From Mycolicibacterium sp. CH28 (GTDB taxonomy: Bacteria > Actinomycetota > Actinomycetes > Mycobacteriales > Mycobacteriaceae), in NCBI RefSeq assembly GCF_004745805.1, contig NZ_SRLQ01000012.1:1-64000 (forward strand): 64,000 nucleotides of DNA, in the 5' to 3' direction. The translations under genes were made by a program, and so were the position numbers. Positions 50,661 through 61,527 of the stretch are shown one piece after another (position 1 is the stretch's first letter; the number at the start of each line of letters is the position of its first letter). The notes under the pieces were generated by a model. It was not told the origin of the DNA. It searched no databases and worked only from the letters and a program-made list of their open reading frames with translations.

Positions 50661-51814
50661 TGGATCTTAGCTACGACGACGCCACCGAAGAGTTCCGCGA
50701 CGAGGTGCGTACGTTCCTGTCGGCAAACAGAAGCTCGTTTCCGACGAAGTCCTACGACACCGCCGAGGGGTTCGCGCAGCATCGGGTCTGGGACCGTGTC
50801 CTGTTCGATGCCGGGCTGTCGGTGATCACCTGGCCCGAGAAGTTCGGCGGTCGCGACGCCAGCCTGCTGCAATGGGTGGTCTACGAAGAGGAGTACTTCC
50901 GCGCCGGGGCGCCGGGGCGGGCCAGCGCCAACGGCACCTCGATGCTGGCGCCCACCCTGTTCGGGCACGGTACCCCCGAACAGCTGGACCGCATACTCCC
51001 GAAAATGGCCAGCGGCGAAGAGATCTGGGCCCAGGCCTGGTCGGAGCCGGAGTCCGGCAGCGATCTGGCGTCGCTGCGCTCGACGGCCACCCAGACCGAC
51101 GGTGGGTGGCTGCTCAACGGCCAGAAGATCTGGAGCAGCCGGGCACCGTTCGGTGACCGGGCTTTCGGGCTGTTCCGCTCCGACCCCACCGCCGAGCGCC
51201 ACCGCGGGCTGACCTACGTCATGTTCGACCTCAAGGCCGACGGCGTGACGGTACGCCCGATCGCCCAGTTGGGCGGCGACACCGGTTTCGGAGAGATCTT
51301 CTTGGACAACGTGTTCGTGCCCGACAACGACGTCATCGGCAGCGTGCACGACGGCTGGCGCGCCGCGATGAGCACATCGAGCAACGAACGCGGCATGTCG
51401 CTGCGCAGCCCGGCGCGGTTCCTGGCACCGGCCGAACGGCTGGCATCTACATGGCGAGGCCACGGTGCCAATCCCGCGTTCGCCGACCGAGTGGCCGACG
51501 CCTGGATCAAGGCCCAGGCCTACCGGCTGCACACCTTCGGCACCGCGACCCGGGTCGCCGAAGGCGGTGAACTCGGCGCCGAATCGTCGGTGACCAAGGT
51601 GTTCTGGTCAGATCTCGACGTCGCGATCCACCAGACCGCCTTGGAACTGCGGGGGGCCGACGCCGAGCTCACCGACGCCTGGACCGACGGGCTTCTGTTC
51701 GCCCTTGGCGGACCGATCTATGCCGGTACCAACGAGATTCAGCGCAACATCATCGCCGAGCGGTTGCTCGGCCTGCCCAGAGAAGGCTCCGCAAGCACCG
51801 GGAAGAGCAAATGA
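50660..51814 (+). CDS. fadE31: FadE31, acyl-CoA dehydrogenase
   Basis: A 384-residue acyl-CoA dehydrogenase, ortholog of Rv3562. AQAWSEPESGSDLASLRS and GGWLLNGQKIWSS are the flavin loops; the end YAGTNEIQRNIIAERLLG is conserved. It is the complete partner for the shorter FadE32 and FadE33 chains, with which hetero-oligomers are reported in M. tuberculosis. ATG at 50660 overlaps fadD3. Its stop overlaps fadE32 (ATGA). Confidence 0.93.
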   Translation: MDLSYDDATEEFRDEVRTFLSANRSSFPTKSYDTAEGFAQHRVWDRVLFDAGLSVITWPEKFGGRDASLLQWVVYEEEYFRAGAPGRASANGTSMLAPTLFGHGTPEQLDRILPKMASGEEIWAQAWSEPESGSDLASLRSTATQTDGGWLLNGQKIWSSRAPFGDRAFGLFRSDPTAERHRGLTYVMFDLKADGVTVRPIAQLGGDTGFGEIFLDNVFVPDNDVIGSVHDGWRAAMSTSSNERGMSLRSPARFLAPAERLASTWRGHGANPAFADRVADAWIKAQAYRLHTFGTATRVAEGGELGAESSVTKVFWSDLDVAIHQTALELRGADAELTDAWTDGLLFALGGPIYAGTNEIQRNIIAERLLGLPREGSASTGKSK

Positions 51815-52767
51815 GATTCGCACTCGACGAACAGCAGCGCGACTTCGCGGCCAGCATCGACGCCGCACTGGGCGCCGCCGACGTGCCCGCGGCGGTACGC
51901 GCGTGGGCCCAGGGTGACACCGCACCCGGCCGCAAGGTGTGGTCGGCACTGGCCGACCTGGGTGTGACCGCACTGCTGGTCCCGGAGAAGTACGACGGTA
52001 TCGAGGCCCACCCGGTCGATCTGACAGTCGCGCTCGAGCGCCTGGGCTACTGGTGTGTGCCCGGGCCCGTCGCCGAATCCATCGCGGTAGCACCGATTCT
52101 GCTCGCAAACGACGACAGATCCGCCGCGCTGGCCGCCGGCGAGCTGATCGCCACGGTCGCACTACCGCCCACCGTGCCGCGCGCCGTAAACGCCGACTTT
52201 ACCGGGCTGACACTGCTGGCACAGGACGGCCAGGTCAGCGAGGCGACCGCCGGTCAATCCCACGAGTGCGTCGACCCCAGCCGCACACTGTTCGATGTCA
52301 CCGCCGGCGCGGACGCGAGCCGGGCCGACGTGACGCGCGCCTTTGAGTTCGGCGCGCTGGCCACCGCAGCTCAGCTGATCGGTGCGGGCCAGGCCATGTT
52401 GGACATATCGGTCGAGTACGCCAAGCAGCGCAGTCAGTTCGGCCGCGTCATCGGCAGCTATCAGGCGATCAAGCACAAGCTCGCCGACGTACACATCGCG
52501 CTGGAGATGGCACGTCCGCTGGTTTACGGCGCCGCGCTGTCGCTGGCCGACGAATCGCCCGACACCGCGCGGGATGTCAGCGCCGCCAAAGCAGCCGCAT
52601 CCGACGCCGCTCTGTTGTCGGCTCGTTCGTCGCTGCAGACCCACGGCGCCATCGGATTCACCGCCGAGCACGACCTGTCGCTGTGGCTGCTGAAAGTGCA
52701 GGCCCTGCATTCAGCCTGGGGCGACCCCACCAGCCATCGCCGTCGGGTGCTGGAGGCACTGGCATGA
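51811..52767 (+). CDS. fadE32: FadE32, acyl-CoA dehydrogenase partner subunit
   Basis: A 318-residue short acyl-CoA dehydrogenase, ortholog of Rv3563. The C-terminal helical domain is present (YAKQRSQFGRVIGSYQAIKH), the middle beta domain is abbreviated, and the usual active-site loop is missing, as expected for the non-self-sufficient subunit of an alpha-beta enzyme. ATGA overlaps on both sides join it to fadE31 and fadE33. Confidence 0.92.
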   Translation: MRFALDEQQRDFAASIDAALGAADVPAAVRAWAQGDTAPGRKVWSALADLGVTALLVPEKYDGIEAHPVDLTVALERLGYWCVPGPVAESIAVAPILLANDDRSAALAAGELIATVALPPTVPRAVNADFTGLTLLAQDGQVSEATAGQSHECVDPSRTLFDVTAGADASRADVTRAFEFGALATAAQLIGAGQAMLDISVEYAKQRSQFGRVIGSYQAIKHKLADVHIALEMARPLVYGAALSLADESPDTARDVSAAKAAASDAALLSARSSLQTHGAIGFTAEHDLSLWLLKVQALHSAWGDPTSHRRRVLEALA

Positions 52768-53711
52768 CCTCAACCGAAGAACGCCAGATGCTGCGCGACA
52801 CCGTCGCCGCACTGATCGACAAGCATGCGTCGTCTGCCGCGGTACGCGCGGCGATGGAGTCCGACCGAGGTTACGACGAGTCGCTGTGGGCGATGCTGTG
52901 CGAGCAGGTCGGCGTCGCCGCCCTGGTGGTCCCCGAGGAACTCGGCGGGGCCGGCGGCGAACTGGCCGATGCGGCAGCCGTTCTCGAAGAACTGGGTCGC
53001 GCCCTGGTGCCCACCCCGCTACTCGGCACAACGCTGGCCGAGCTGGCCCTGCTGGCCGCCGACCAACCCGACACCGACACCCTCGAACAGCTCGCCGCCG
53101 GAGCGGCCATCGGCGCGGTGGTGTTCGACCCCGGCTACGTGGTCAACGGCGACGTGGCCGACGTGGTGATCGGCATCGACGGTACGCGCCTGGTCCGCTG
53201 GAACGACGTCACCACCGACCCCGTGCACACCATGGACCCGACCCGCCGTCTCGCTCGACTGAACCCCGGCTCGACCGACGTGATCGGCACCGATCCCGGC
53301 CTCGCCGACATCGCCGCGATCCTGCTCGCCGCCGAGCAGGTCGGCGCGGCCGCGCGCTGCCTGGAGCTCACCGTCGACTACACCAAGGAACGCGTGCAGT
53401 TCGGCCGGCCGATTGGCAGCTTCCAGGCGCTCAAGCATCGGATGGCCGATCTATACGTCGCGGTGCAGTCGGCGCGTGCACTCGTAGGCGACGCGGTTGT
53501 CCAGCCCACACCTACCTCGGCGGCGCTGGCCCGGCTGGCCGCCAGCGAGGCGTTCTGCAAGGTGGCGGCTGAGGCCGTGCAAATGCACGGCGGCATTGCG
53601 ATCACCTGGGAGCACGACATCCAGCTGTACTTCAAGCGGGCGCACGGCAGCGCCCAGCTGTTCGGTCCGCCGCGCGACCAACTCCGCCGGCTGGAGGCCG
53701 AGGTGTTCTAG
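52764..53711 (+). CDS. fadE33: FadE33, acyl-CoA dehydrogenase partner subunit
   Basis: A 315-residue paralog of FadE32, ortholog of Rv3564. YTKERVQFGRPIGSFQALKH and QMHGGIAITWEHDIQLYFKRA are the conserved parts. With FadE31 and FadE32 it would form oxidases for ring-derived acyl-CoAs. ATG at 52764 overlaps fadE32. The patatin gene starts 9 bases after its stop. Confidence 0.92.
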   Translation: MTSTEERQMLRDTVAALIDKHASSAAVRAAMESDRGYDESLWAMLCEQVGVAALVVPEELGGAGGELADAAAVLEELGRALVPTPLLGTTLAELALLAADQPDTDTLEQLAAGAAIGAVVFDPGYVVNGDVADVVIGIDGTRLVRWNDVTTDPVHTMDPTRRLARLNPGSTDVIGTDPGLADIAAILLAAEQVGAAARCLELTVDYTKERVQFGRPIGSFQALKHRMADLYVAVQSARALVGDAVVQPTPTSAALARLAASEAFCKVAAEAVQMHGGIAITWEHDIQLYFKRAHGSAQLFGPPRDQLRRLEAEVF

Positions 53712-53720
53712 CCTGCAGTA

Positions 53721-54608
53721 GTGCAGACCTATTCCGTCGAGAGCCTTCCGCGGCCGATTGGTTATGTGCTCGGCGGGGGTGGCAGCCTGGGCGCGGTCCA
53801 GGTCGGCATGCTGCAGGCGCTCAGCGAGCGCGACGTCCAGCCCGATCTGGTGGCGGGCACCTCGGTGGGATCGATCAACGGGGCGGTACTGGCATCGGAC
53901 CCACTGGGAGCAGCCAACCGGCTGTCCCACGTCTGGGCCCGGTTGACGCGGGCGAAGGTGTTCCCGGGCAACCTCATCGCGCAAGCACTCTTGCTGCAGC
54001 GCGCCAAGACCCACCTGTTCCCCAACACTGGTCTGGCCGACATGATTGTCGACTTCCTCGGCTCCACAACAGATTTCGAACATCTGAGGGTGCCGTTCGC
54101 GGCGGTCACGATGGACGTGGCAACCGCACAACCACATGTGATCCGCCACGGGCCGCTGCTGCCGGCGCTGTTGGCCAGCTCTGCCATCCCCGGCATCTAT
54201 CCGCCCGTGGACTATGACGGTCTACACCTGTACGACGGCGGGGTGGTGGCCAATGTCCCGATGCGCCAGGCCGTGGACATGGGAGCGCGATCGTTGATCG
54301 TGCTCGACTGCTTCTTCCCCGGCCAGTTGCCCGGCTCGACCGATACCCTCGCCGACATCCTGCTCTACACCGCGCTGGTGACCATGCGTTCGCAGGCGGT
54401 GGCCGAGGCCACCCTCGTCGCCGAGTCGCTACCGGTGGTCTACCTGCCGGGCCCGACACCCAAATTGGTCTCACCGCTGGATTTCACCCACACCACCGAT
54501 CTGATCGCGGACGCCTACACCTCCGCGCGCCGGTTCCTCGAGGACGTCCGCATCACCGGGCCCGGGCTCTACCATCAGGCGCCTCCCGGCGGCGGTGCCC
54601 TAGCCTGA
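53721..54608 (+). CDS. patatin-like phospholipase
   Basis: A 295-residue patatin-fold hydrolase. Glycine-rich oxyanion loop VLGGGGSLGAVQVG, nucleophile elbow GTSVG with Ser47, and catalytic Asp in YDGGVVANVP near residue 175. It is a Ser-Asp dyad lipase acting on acyl esters. The GTG at 53721 is 9 bases after fadE33, so it may be carried on the fadD3 transcript. No such gene stands here in M. tuberculosis as I recall, where aspB follows. Role in sterol use not shown. Confidence 0.87.
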   Translation: MQTYSVESLPRPIGYVLGGGGSLGAVQVGMLQALSERDVQPDLVAGTSVGSINGAVLASDPLGAANRLSHVWARLTRAKVFPGNLIAQALLLQRAKTHLFPNTGLADMIVDFLGSTTDFEHLRVPFAAVTMDVATAQPHVIRHGPLLPALLASSAIPGIYPPVDYDGLHLYDGGVVANVPMRQAVDMGARSLIVLDCFFPGQLPGSTDTLADILLYTALVTMRSQAVAEATLVAESLPVVYLPGPTPKLVSPLDFTHTTDLIADAYTSARRFLEDVRITGPGLYHQAPPGGGALA

Positions 54609-54613
54609 CTCAG

Positions 54614-55777
54614 GTGAACAATCGCATCGCCCTGCGAGCCGGTATCCCGCCGTTCTATGTCATGGATGTGTGGCGGGCCGCCGCCGAGCGGCAACGCACG
54701 CACGGCGACCTGGTGAATCTCTCCGCCGGCCAGCCCAGTGTGGGCGCACCCGAACCGGTGCGAGCCGCGGCAGCCGCAGCCCTGGAGGCCAACGCGCTGG
54801 GCTACACCGTCGCCCTGGGCATCCCGGAGTTGCGGGAGGCGATCGCCGCGTCCTACGGCGACCGGTACGGACTCGACATCTCCGCCGAGGACGTGGTGGT
54901 GACCACCGGATCCTCGGGTGGCTTCCTGCTGGCATTCCTGGCCTGTTTCGACGCCGGCGACCGGGTGGCCATCGCCAGCCCCGGCTATCCCTGCTACCGC
55001 AACATCCTCTCCGCCCTCGGCTGCGAGGTGGTGGAACTCCCGTGCGGGCCCGACACCCGGTTCCAGCCGACCGTGCAGATGCTGGCCGAGCTGGATCCGC
55101 CGGTGCAGGGGGTCATCGTGGCCAGCCCGGCCAATCCGACCGGCACGGTGATCGCACCGGAAGAACTCGCAGCGATCGCCTCGTGGTGCGACGAGACCGG
55201 AGCACGGCTGATCAGCGACGAGGTCTACCACGGGCTGGTCTATCCCGGTGCGCCGGAAACGTCGTGCGCGTGGCAGACGTCGCGGAACGCCGTTGTGGCC
55301 AACAGTTTTTCCAAGTACTTCGCGATGACCGGCTGGCGGCTGGGCTGGATGCTGGTCCCCCAGGAACTGCGCCGGGCGGTGGACTGCCTGACCGGGAACT
55401 TCACCATCTGTCCCCCGGTGCTGCCGCAGTATGCCGCAGTGGCAGCGTTCACACCCGAGTCCATCGCCGAGGCCGAGGAGCATCTGCATCACTACGCCGC
55501 GAACCGCGAGACGCTGCTGAGCGGATTGCGCCAGATCGGCCTCACCCGGCTGGCGCCCACCGACGGCGCGTTCTACGTGTACGCCGACGTCTCGGATTTC
55601 ACCTCGGATTCGCTGGGCTTCTGTGAGCGGCTGCTCGCCGACACCGGACTGGCGATCGCCCCCGGTATCGATTTCGACACCGTGCAGGGCGGATCATTCG
55701 TGCGGCTGTCGTTCGCCGGGCCGTCGACCGATATCGACGAGGCGCTGCGCCGGCTGGGACCGTGGCTGAGCGCCTGA
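54614..55777 (+). CDS. aspB: class I aminotransferase (AspB, Rv3565 type)
   Basis: A 387-residue PLP aminotransferase of fold type I. Visible: NLSAGQPSVGAPEPV, ASPANPTGTV (Asn of PLP ring), and the PLP lysine in NSFSKYFAMTGWRLGW; C-terminal FVRLSFAGPSTDI carries the carboxylate Arg. Ortholog by position of Rv3565. Substrate not known despite the name. GTG at 54614 is 5 bases after the patatin stop. Confidence 0.87.
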   Translation: MNNRIALRAGIPPFYVMDVWRAAAERQRTHGDLVNLSAGQPSVGAPEPVRAAAAAALEANALGYTVALGIPELREAIAASYGDRYGLDISAEDVVVTTGSSGGFLLAFLACFDAGDRVAIASPGYPCYRNILSALGCEVVELPCGPDTRFQPTVQMLAELDPPVQGVIVASPANPTGTVIAPEELAAIASWCDETGARLISDEVYHGLVYPGAPETSCAWQTSRNAVVANSFSKYFAMTGWRLGWMLVPQELRRAVDCLTGNFTICPPVLPQYAAVAAFTPESIAEAEEHLHHYAANRETLLSGLRQIGLTRLAPTDGAFYVYADVSDFTSDSLGFCERLLADTGLAIAPGIDFDTVQGGSFVRLSFAGPSTDIDEALRRLGPWLSA

Positions 55778-55813
55778 ACGTCGCTCCTCGGTTCGACTGT
55801 GCGTTGGGGGCTT

Positions 55814-55869
55814 CGAGTGTGCATCCAGGGCGGGATTCCTGGCGAATTATCGCCCTGAGCACACACTCG
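55814..55869. repeat. imperfect inverted repeat of the ACACTCG type
   Basis: Arms CGAGTGTGCATCCAGGGCG (55814-55832) and CGCCCTGAGCACACACTCG (55851-55869) pair at 15 of 19 positions around an 18-base loop, in the 181-base gap after aspB. Similar ACACTCG-containing hairpins recur in mycobacterial intergenic DNA; it may end the aspB transcript. Confidence 0.6.
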
Positions 55870-55958
55870 GCACCGCGACACCCGTGGACGCACGTTCAAG
55901 ACGCATCCCGCTGAGCCCAAATATTGCGGGACCGCCGCACAGCTGGTGCAGTCATGGC

Positions 55959-56729
55959 ATGCCCTTCATCGACCATGACCTCGGCCGCGCCTACTACCGG
56001 CACTGGGCCGCCCTGGAACCCCGCGCGGCCGTGATCTTTCTCCACGGGTTCGGCGAGCACACCGGTGTCTATCACCGGCTGGGGTTCTCCCTCAACGCGG
56101 CCGGAATCGACTTGTGGGCCGTCGACCAATTCGGGCACGGCCTTTCCCCGGGTACGCGCGGGGACTTCGGGACGATCGAGGACAGCTCGGCACTGGCCGA
56201 CTCCCTCACCGAGCTGGCCGAGCAGGCAACCCCGGGCATTCCACTTATCGCGCAGGGGCATTCGTATGGAGCCGTGGTGACCCTGTTCCGCCTGCTCGAC
56301 AACCCCCAGCGCTACCGCGCCGGGATCATCTCCGGCGCGCCGGTAGTCCCGGTGCCCGAGCTGCTCGACACCGACACTTCACTCGACCTCGACCCACACT
56401 GGCTGTCCAACGACCCGTTCTACCTCGACGCAATGGAGAACGACCCGCTGGCCTTCGTCGAAGCCGACAGCGTGCCGCTGGCCCGCGAACTCGACCGCGC
56501 CTGGGATCACTTCGGAGCCGAGCTGCCAAAGCTCGCCGTGCCGACCCTGGCCATCCACGGCGAGCTCGACCCGATCGCCCCGGTCAGCGCGGTGCGCGCC
56601 TACGCCGAGCAGATCGGACCTCTGCAACTGCGGGAGTTCCCCGGCACGCACCACGACATCCTCAACGAGACGGTGCACCGGGAGGTCGCCGCGACGATCA
56701 TCGACTTCGTCGGCGAGCGCACCCGCTGA
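55959..56729 (+). CDS. alpha/beta hydrolase (monoglyceride-lipase-like)
   Basis: A 256-residue serine hydrolase. HGFGEHTGVYHRL is the oxyanion motif of the monoacylglycerol lipase/lysophospholipase type; GHSYG is the nucleophile elbow; catalytic Asp in IHGELDPIAP and His in GTHHDILNE. ATG at 55959 chosen by family start (MPFIDHDLGRAYYRHW); an upstream extension runs through the repeat. It converges on hsaB, with 10 bases between stops. It stands where nat follows hsaB in M. tuberculosis. Confidence 0.86.
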   Translation: MPFIDHDLGRAYYRHWAALEPRAAVIFLHGFGEHTGVYHRLGFSLNAAGIDLWAVDQFGHGLSPGTRGDFGTIEDSSALADSLTELAEQATPGIPLIAQGHSYGAVVTLFRLLDNPQRYRAGIISGAPVVPVPELLDTDTSLDLDPHWLSNDPFYLDAMENDPLAFVEADSVPLARELDRAWDHFGAELPKLAVPTLAIHGELDPIAPVSAVRAYAEQIGPLQLREFPGTHHDILNETVHREVAATIIDFVGERTR

Positions 56730-56739
56730 ACGCGTCCGC

Positions 56740-57306
56740 TTAGAGCCAGGTATCGGGGGTGGTGGTCGTCAGGAACGCCTCGAGGTCGTCGCGCCACTGC
56801 GCGGGAGTGTTCTTGTCCGGCTCGATTCCGGTGTACTCGCCGCGGTAGAACAGCAGTGGCCTCGGCTTGACCTTCGGCACCTCCGAAAGGGAGTGCACCG
56901 CACCGAAAACCACGAAATGGTCACCGCCGTCGTGCACCGAAGCCACCGTGCAGTCGATGTGTGCCAGCGATCCGTCCAGGATCGGCGAGCCGAGCGCCGA
57001 GGGTAGCCAGTCGACACCGGCGAACTTGTCGGGCTCCTTCGAGCCGAACCGCGCGCATACCTCGCGCTGTTGTTCGGTCAGCACGTTGACACAGAACTTG
57101 CCGCTGGCCTCGATGGCCTGCCACGACCGCGACACCTTGGTGGGACAGAACAACACCAGCGGCGGGTCGAGCGACAGCGCCGCGAACGACTGGCACGCAA
57201 ATCCGACCGGCACCTCGTCGTGGATGGTGGTGATGATGGTGATACCGGTACAGAACTGGCCTAGGACGTGGCGGAACGTCCGCGGGTCGATCTCCGCAGC
57301 AGCCAT
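56740..57306 (-). CDS. hsaB: HsaB, flavin reductase of the HsaAB monooxygenase
   Basis: A 188-residue NADH:FMN reductase of the flavin reductase-like family, ortholog of Rv3567c. It supplies reduced flavin to HsaA for 3-HSA hydroxylation. FCTGITIITT, GFACQSFAALSLDPPLVLFCP and the C-terminal LLFYRGEY are conserved. It is the last gene of hsaA-hsaD-hsaC-hsaB; the usual nat gene after it is missing. Confidence 0.94.
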   Translation of the reverse strand: MAAAEIDPRTFRHVLGQFCTGITIITTIHDEVPVGFACQSFAALSLDPPLVLFCPTKVSRSWQAIEASGKFCVNVLTEQQREVCARFGSKEPDKFAGVDWLPSALGSPILDGSLAHIDCTVASVHDGGDHFVVFGAVHSLSEVPKVKPRPLLFYRGEYTGIEPDKNTPAQWRDDLEAFLTTTTPDTWL

Positions 57307-57309
57307 CGG

Positions 57310-59108
<1,799 letters not shown>

Positions 59109-60293
59109 TTAAACCATCGTGTCGCCGAGCGGCAGCCCGAACTCCTGGTTGCCGAACATCACATAGGCACGTTCTGCGTCGTTGGCGGCATGCACCCGAC
59201 CGGCGTGCGCGTCGCGCCAGAACCGTTGCAGCGGGGTGTCGATACCCAGCGCGGTGGCACCGGCGCTTTCGAAGAGCCGGTCGATGGCCGCGATCGCACG
59301 CTGGCTGGCTCGCACCTGGTCGCGGCGGGCGTTGGCCCGCAGCGAGAGCGGAATCTCCTGACCGGCGCACAGCAGTGCGTATTCGTCGGCCAGATTGCCC
59401 GACAGCTGGCGCCAGGCGGCGTCGATGTCGCTGGCCGCCTCGGCGATCCGAACCTTGGCGAAGGGGTCATTTTTGGCCTTCTCGCCCGCGTAGGCGGCAC
59501 GCACCCGCTTACCCTGGTGCTCGACGTGCGCGGCGTAGGCGCCATAAGCCATTCCGACGATCGGCGTGGAGATCGTGGTGGGATGCATTGTTCCCCAAGG
59601 CATCTTATAGACCGGCGCGGTGTTCTCCTTCAGCCCAGGCGCCGTCAGGTCGCTCATCGCCTTGAAGGAGACGAACCGATGTCGGGGCACGAACACGTCC
59701 TTCATCACCAGCGTGTTACTGCCGGTGCCCTTCAGGCCCACCACATGCCAGTCATCCTCAATGTGATAGTCGCTAATCGGGATCAGGAAGCTACCGAAGT
59801 CCACCGGCCTGCCGTCCTTGATCACCGGTCCGCCGACGAACGTCCACGTGGCGTGGTCACAACCCGACGACCAGTGCCAGGCACCGTTGACCAGGTAGCC
59901 GCCGTCGGTGACGACGCCGGCGCCCATCGGGGCGTAGGACGAGGAGATCCGGACCGTCGGGTCCTCGCTCCACACGTCCTCCTGAGCCTGCTGCTCGAAC
60001 TGCGCCAGATGCCAGTTGTGCACGCCCAGGATCCCGGCCACCCAGCCAGTCGACCCGCAGGCACTGGCTAGCCGGCGAACCGCTTCGTAGAACAGCGTCG
60101 GGTCAGCCTGCAGGCCGCCCCACTGCTCGGGCTGCAGCAGCTTGAAGAAACCGACCCGATCGAGGTCGTTGATCGTGGCGTCGGGGATCCGGCGGAGGTC
60201 CTCGGTCTGCTGGGCGCGCTCGCGCAGCTTCGGGAGCAGCTCATCGATGCCGGCTAGAACCGACTGCGCGTCACGCTGTTGAATGGACGTCAC
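59109..60293 (-). CDS. hsaA: HsaA, 3-HSA hydroxylase oxygenase
   Basis: A 394-residue group D flavin-dependent monooxygenase with acyl-CoA-dehydrogenase fold, ortholog of Rv3570c. It ortho-hydroxylates 3-HSA with flavin from HsaB. Features: AQQTEDLRRIPDATINDLDRVGFFK at the start, GSTGWVAGILGVHNWHLA, and a C-terminal DNAE-type helix HAANDAERAYVMFGNQEFG. The GTG at 60293 is 6 bases after GGGAGG. Divergent from kshB with a KstR site on each side of the shared promoter region. Confidence 0.95.
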   Translation of the reverse strand: MTSIQQRDAQSVLAGIDELLPKLRERAQQTEDLRRIPDATINDLDRVGFFKLLQPEQWGGLQADPTLFYEAVRRLASACGSTGWVAGILGVHNWHLAQFEQQAQEDVWSEDPTVRISSSYAPMGAGVVTDGGYLVNGAWHWSSGCDHATWTFVGGPVIKDGRPVDFGSFLIPISDYHIEDDWHVVGLKGTGSNTLVMKDVFVPRHRFVSFKAMSDLTAPGLKENTAPVYKMPWGTMHPTTISTPIVGMAYGAYAAHVEHQGKRVRAAYAGEKAKNDPFAKVRIAEAASDIDAAWRQLSGNLADEYALLCAGQEIPLSLRANARRDQVRASQRAIAAIDRLFESAGATALGIDTPLQRFWRDAHAGRVHAANDAERAYVMFGNQEFGLPLGDTMV

Positions 60294-60330
60294 TGCATGC
60301 CTCCCAGAGTGTGCGTTGCTGGACCAAGAC

Positions 60331-60344
60331 TAGAACACGTTACG
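60331..60344. promoter_or_regulatory. KstR operator, hsaA side
   Basis: TAGAACACGTTACG matches TnnAACnnGTTnnA except the last base. It lies 38-51 bases upstream of hsaA. Confidence 0.8.
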
Positions 60345-60398
60345 ATTTGTGTCGAGCAGCGCGAGCCTGCGGCTGGTAGCGATATGTATTGGCATTTC

Positions 60399-60412
60399 TG
60401 TAACCTGTTCTA
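60399..60412. promoter_or_regulatory. KstR operator, kshB side
   Basis: TGTAACCTGTTCTA fits TnnAACnnGTTnnA exactly. It lies 27-40 bases upstream of kshB. Confidence 0.82.
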
Positions 60413-60438
60413 GTTGAGCTGAAGGAAGGCTAAGCAAC

Positions 60439-61506
60439 GTGATGCAGGCCCCACCGGACGAGCCCCTCGGCAGCCACGTGCTCGAGTTGGAAGTGACCGA
60501 CGTGGTCGAGGAGACCGACGATTCGCGGTCCCTGGTCTTCGGCGTCCCGGCCGGCTCCGACGTTCCCGCCGAGCGGCTGCGCTACGCGCCGGGCCAATTC
60601 CTCACCTTGCGCATTCCGAGCGACCGGACCGGCTCGGTGGCACGCTGCTACTCGCTGTGCAGCTCCCCTTTCACCGACGGAGCGCTGGCGGTGACGGTCA
60701 AACGCACCGCCGGGGGCTACGCCTCGAACTGGCTGTGCGACCACGCCCACAAGGGCATGAGGATCCACGTGTTGGCACCGTCTGGCACCTTCGTGCCCAA
60801 GACGCTGGATGCGGACTTCCTGCTGATCGCTGCCGGCAGCGGCGTCACGCCAATGCTGTCGATCTGCAAATCGGCTTTGTCGCAGGCAGGTGGCCAAGTC
60901 ACCTTGATCTACGCCAACAGGGACGAACGGTCGGTCATCTTCGCCAGTGAGCTTCGCGAGCTGGCCGCCAAGTACCCGGACCGGCTGACCGTCGTGCACT
61001 GGCTCGAGTCGGTGCAGGGTTTGCCCAGTGCTCCGGCACTGAGCAAGCTGATGGCCGCCTACACCGACCGGCAGGCCTTCATCTGCGGGCCCGGGCCGTT
61101 CATGCAGGCCGCCGAAGCGGCCCTGAACGCGCTGTCAGTACCGGCCAAACAGGTGCACATCGAGGTGTTCCGGTCCCTGGAAACCGATCCGTTCGCGGCG
61201 GTGACGATCACCGACGACGGCGACGAGCCGCCGGCCACCGCCGTTGTCGAACTCGACGGGCAGACCCACACCGTGACCTGGCCGCGCAACGCCATGCTGC
61301 TCGACGTCCTGCTCGACAAGGGCCTGGACGTACCGTTCTCGTGCCGCGAGGGACATTGCGGTGCGTGCGCGGTGGTCAAACGCGGCGGTGAGGTGGCGAT
61401 GGACATCAACGACGTCCTGGAGCCCAGCGATATCGCCGAGGGACTGATCCTGGCCTGCCAGGCGCGGCCGACCTCTGATTCGGTCGAAGTCACCTACGAC
61501 GAGTAG
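60439..61506 (+). CDS. kshB: KshB, reductase of 3-ketosteroid 9-alpha-hydroxylase
   Basis: A 355-residue iron-sulfur flavoprotein, ortholog of Rv3571. Order of domains: FAD barrel (RYSL-type motif CYSLCSSPF), NAD domain (AAGSGVTPMLSI, FICGPGPF), then C-terminal plant-type [2Fe-2S] (CREGHCGACAVV and the late Cys in LACQARP). It passes NADH electrons to KshA, whose gene is not in the window. GTG at 60439 or ATG at 60442; GGAAGG lies upstream. Its stop codon is inside the stem of the terminator shared with fadE34. Confidence 0.95.
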   Translation: MMQAPPDEPLGSHVLELEVTDVVEETDDSRSLVFGVPAGSDVPAERLRYAPGQFLTLRIPSDRTGSVARCYSLCSSPFTDGALAVTVKRTAGGYASNWLCDHAHKGMRIHVLAPSGTFVPKTLDADFLLIAAGSGVTPMLSICKSALSQAGGQVTLIYANRDERSVIFASELRELAAKYPDRLTVVHWLESVQGLPSAPALSKLMAAYTDRQAFICGPGPFMQAAEAALNALSVPAKQVHIEVFRSLETDPFAAVTITDDGDEPPATAVVELDGQTHTVTWPRNAMLLDVLLDKGLDVPFSCREGHCGACAVVKRGGEVAMDINDVLEPSDIAEGLILACQARPTSDSVEVTYDE

Positions 61507-61527
61507 GCCTGCGCCGGCCTACTCGTC
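61498..61527. terminator. bidirectional hairpin between kshB and fadE34
   Basis: GACGAGTAGGCC (61498-61509) and GGCCTACTCGTC (61516-61527) form a perfect 12-bp stem with a 6-base loop. The left arm carries the last two kshB codons and its stop; the right arm ends one base before the fadE34 stop. It fills the whole 21-base gap and could end both transcripts. Confidence 0.75.
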
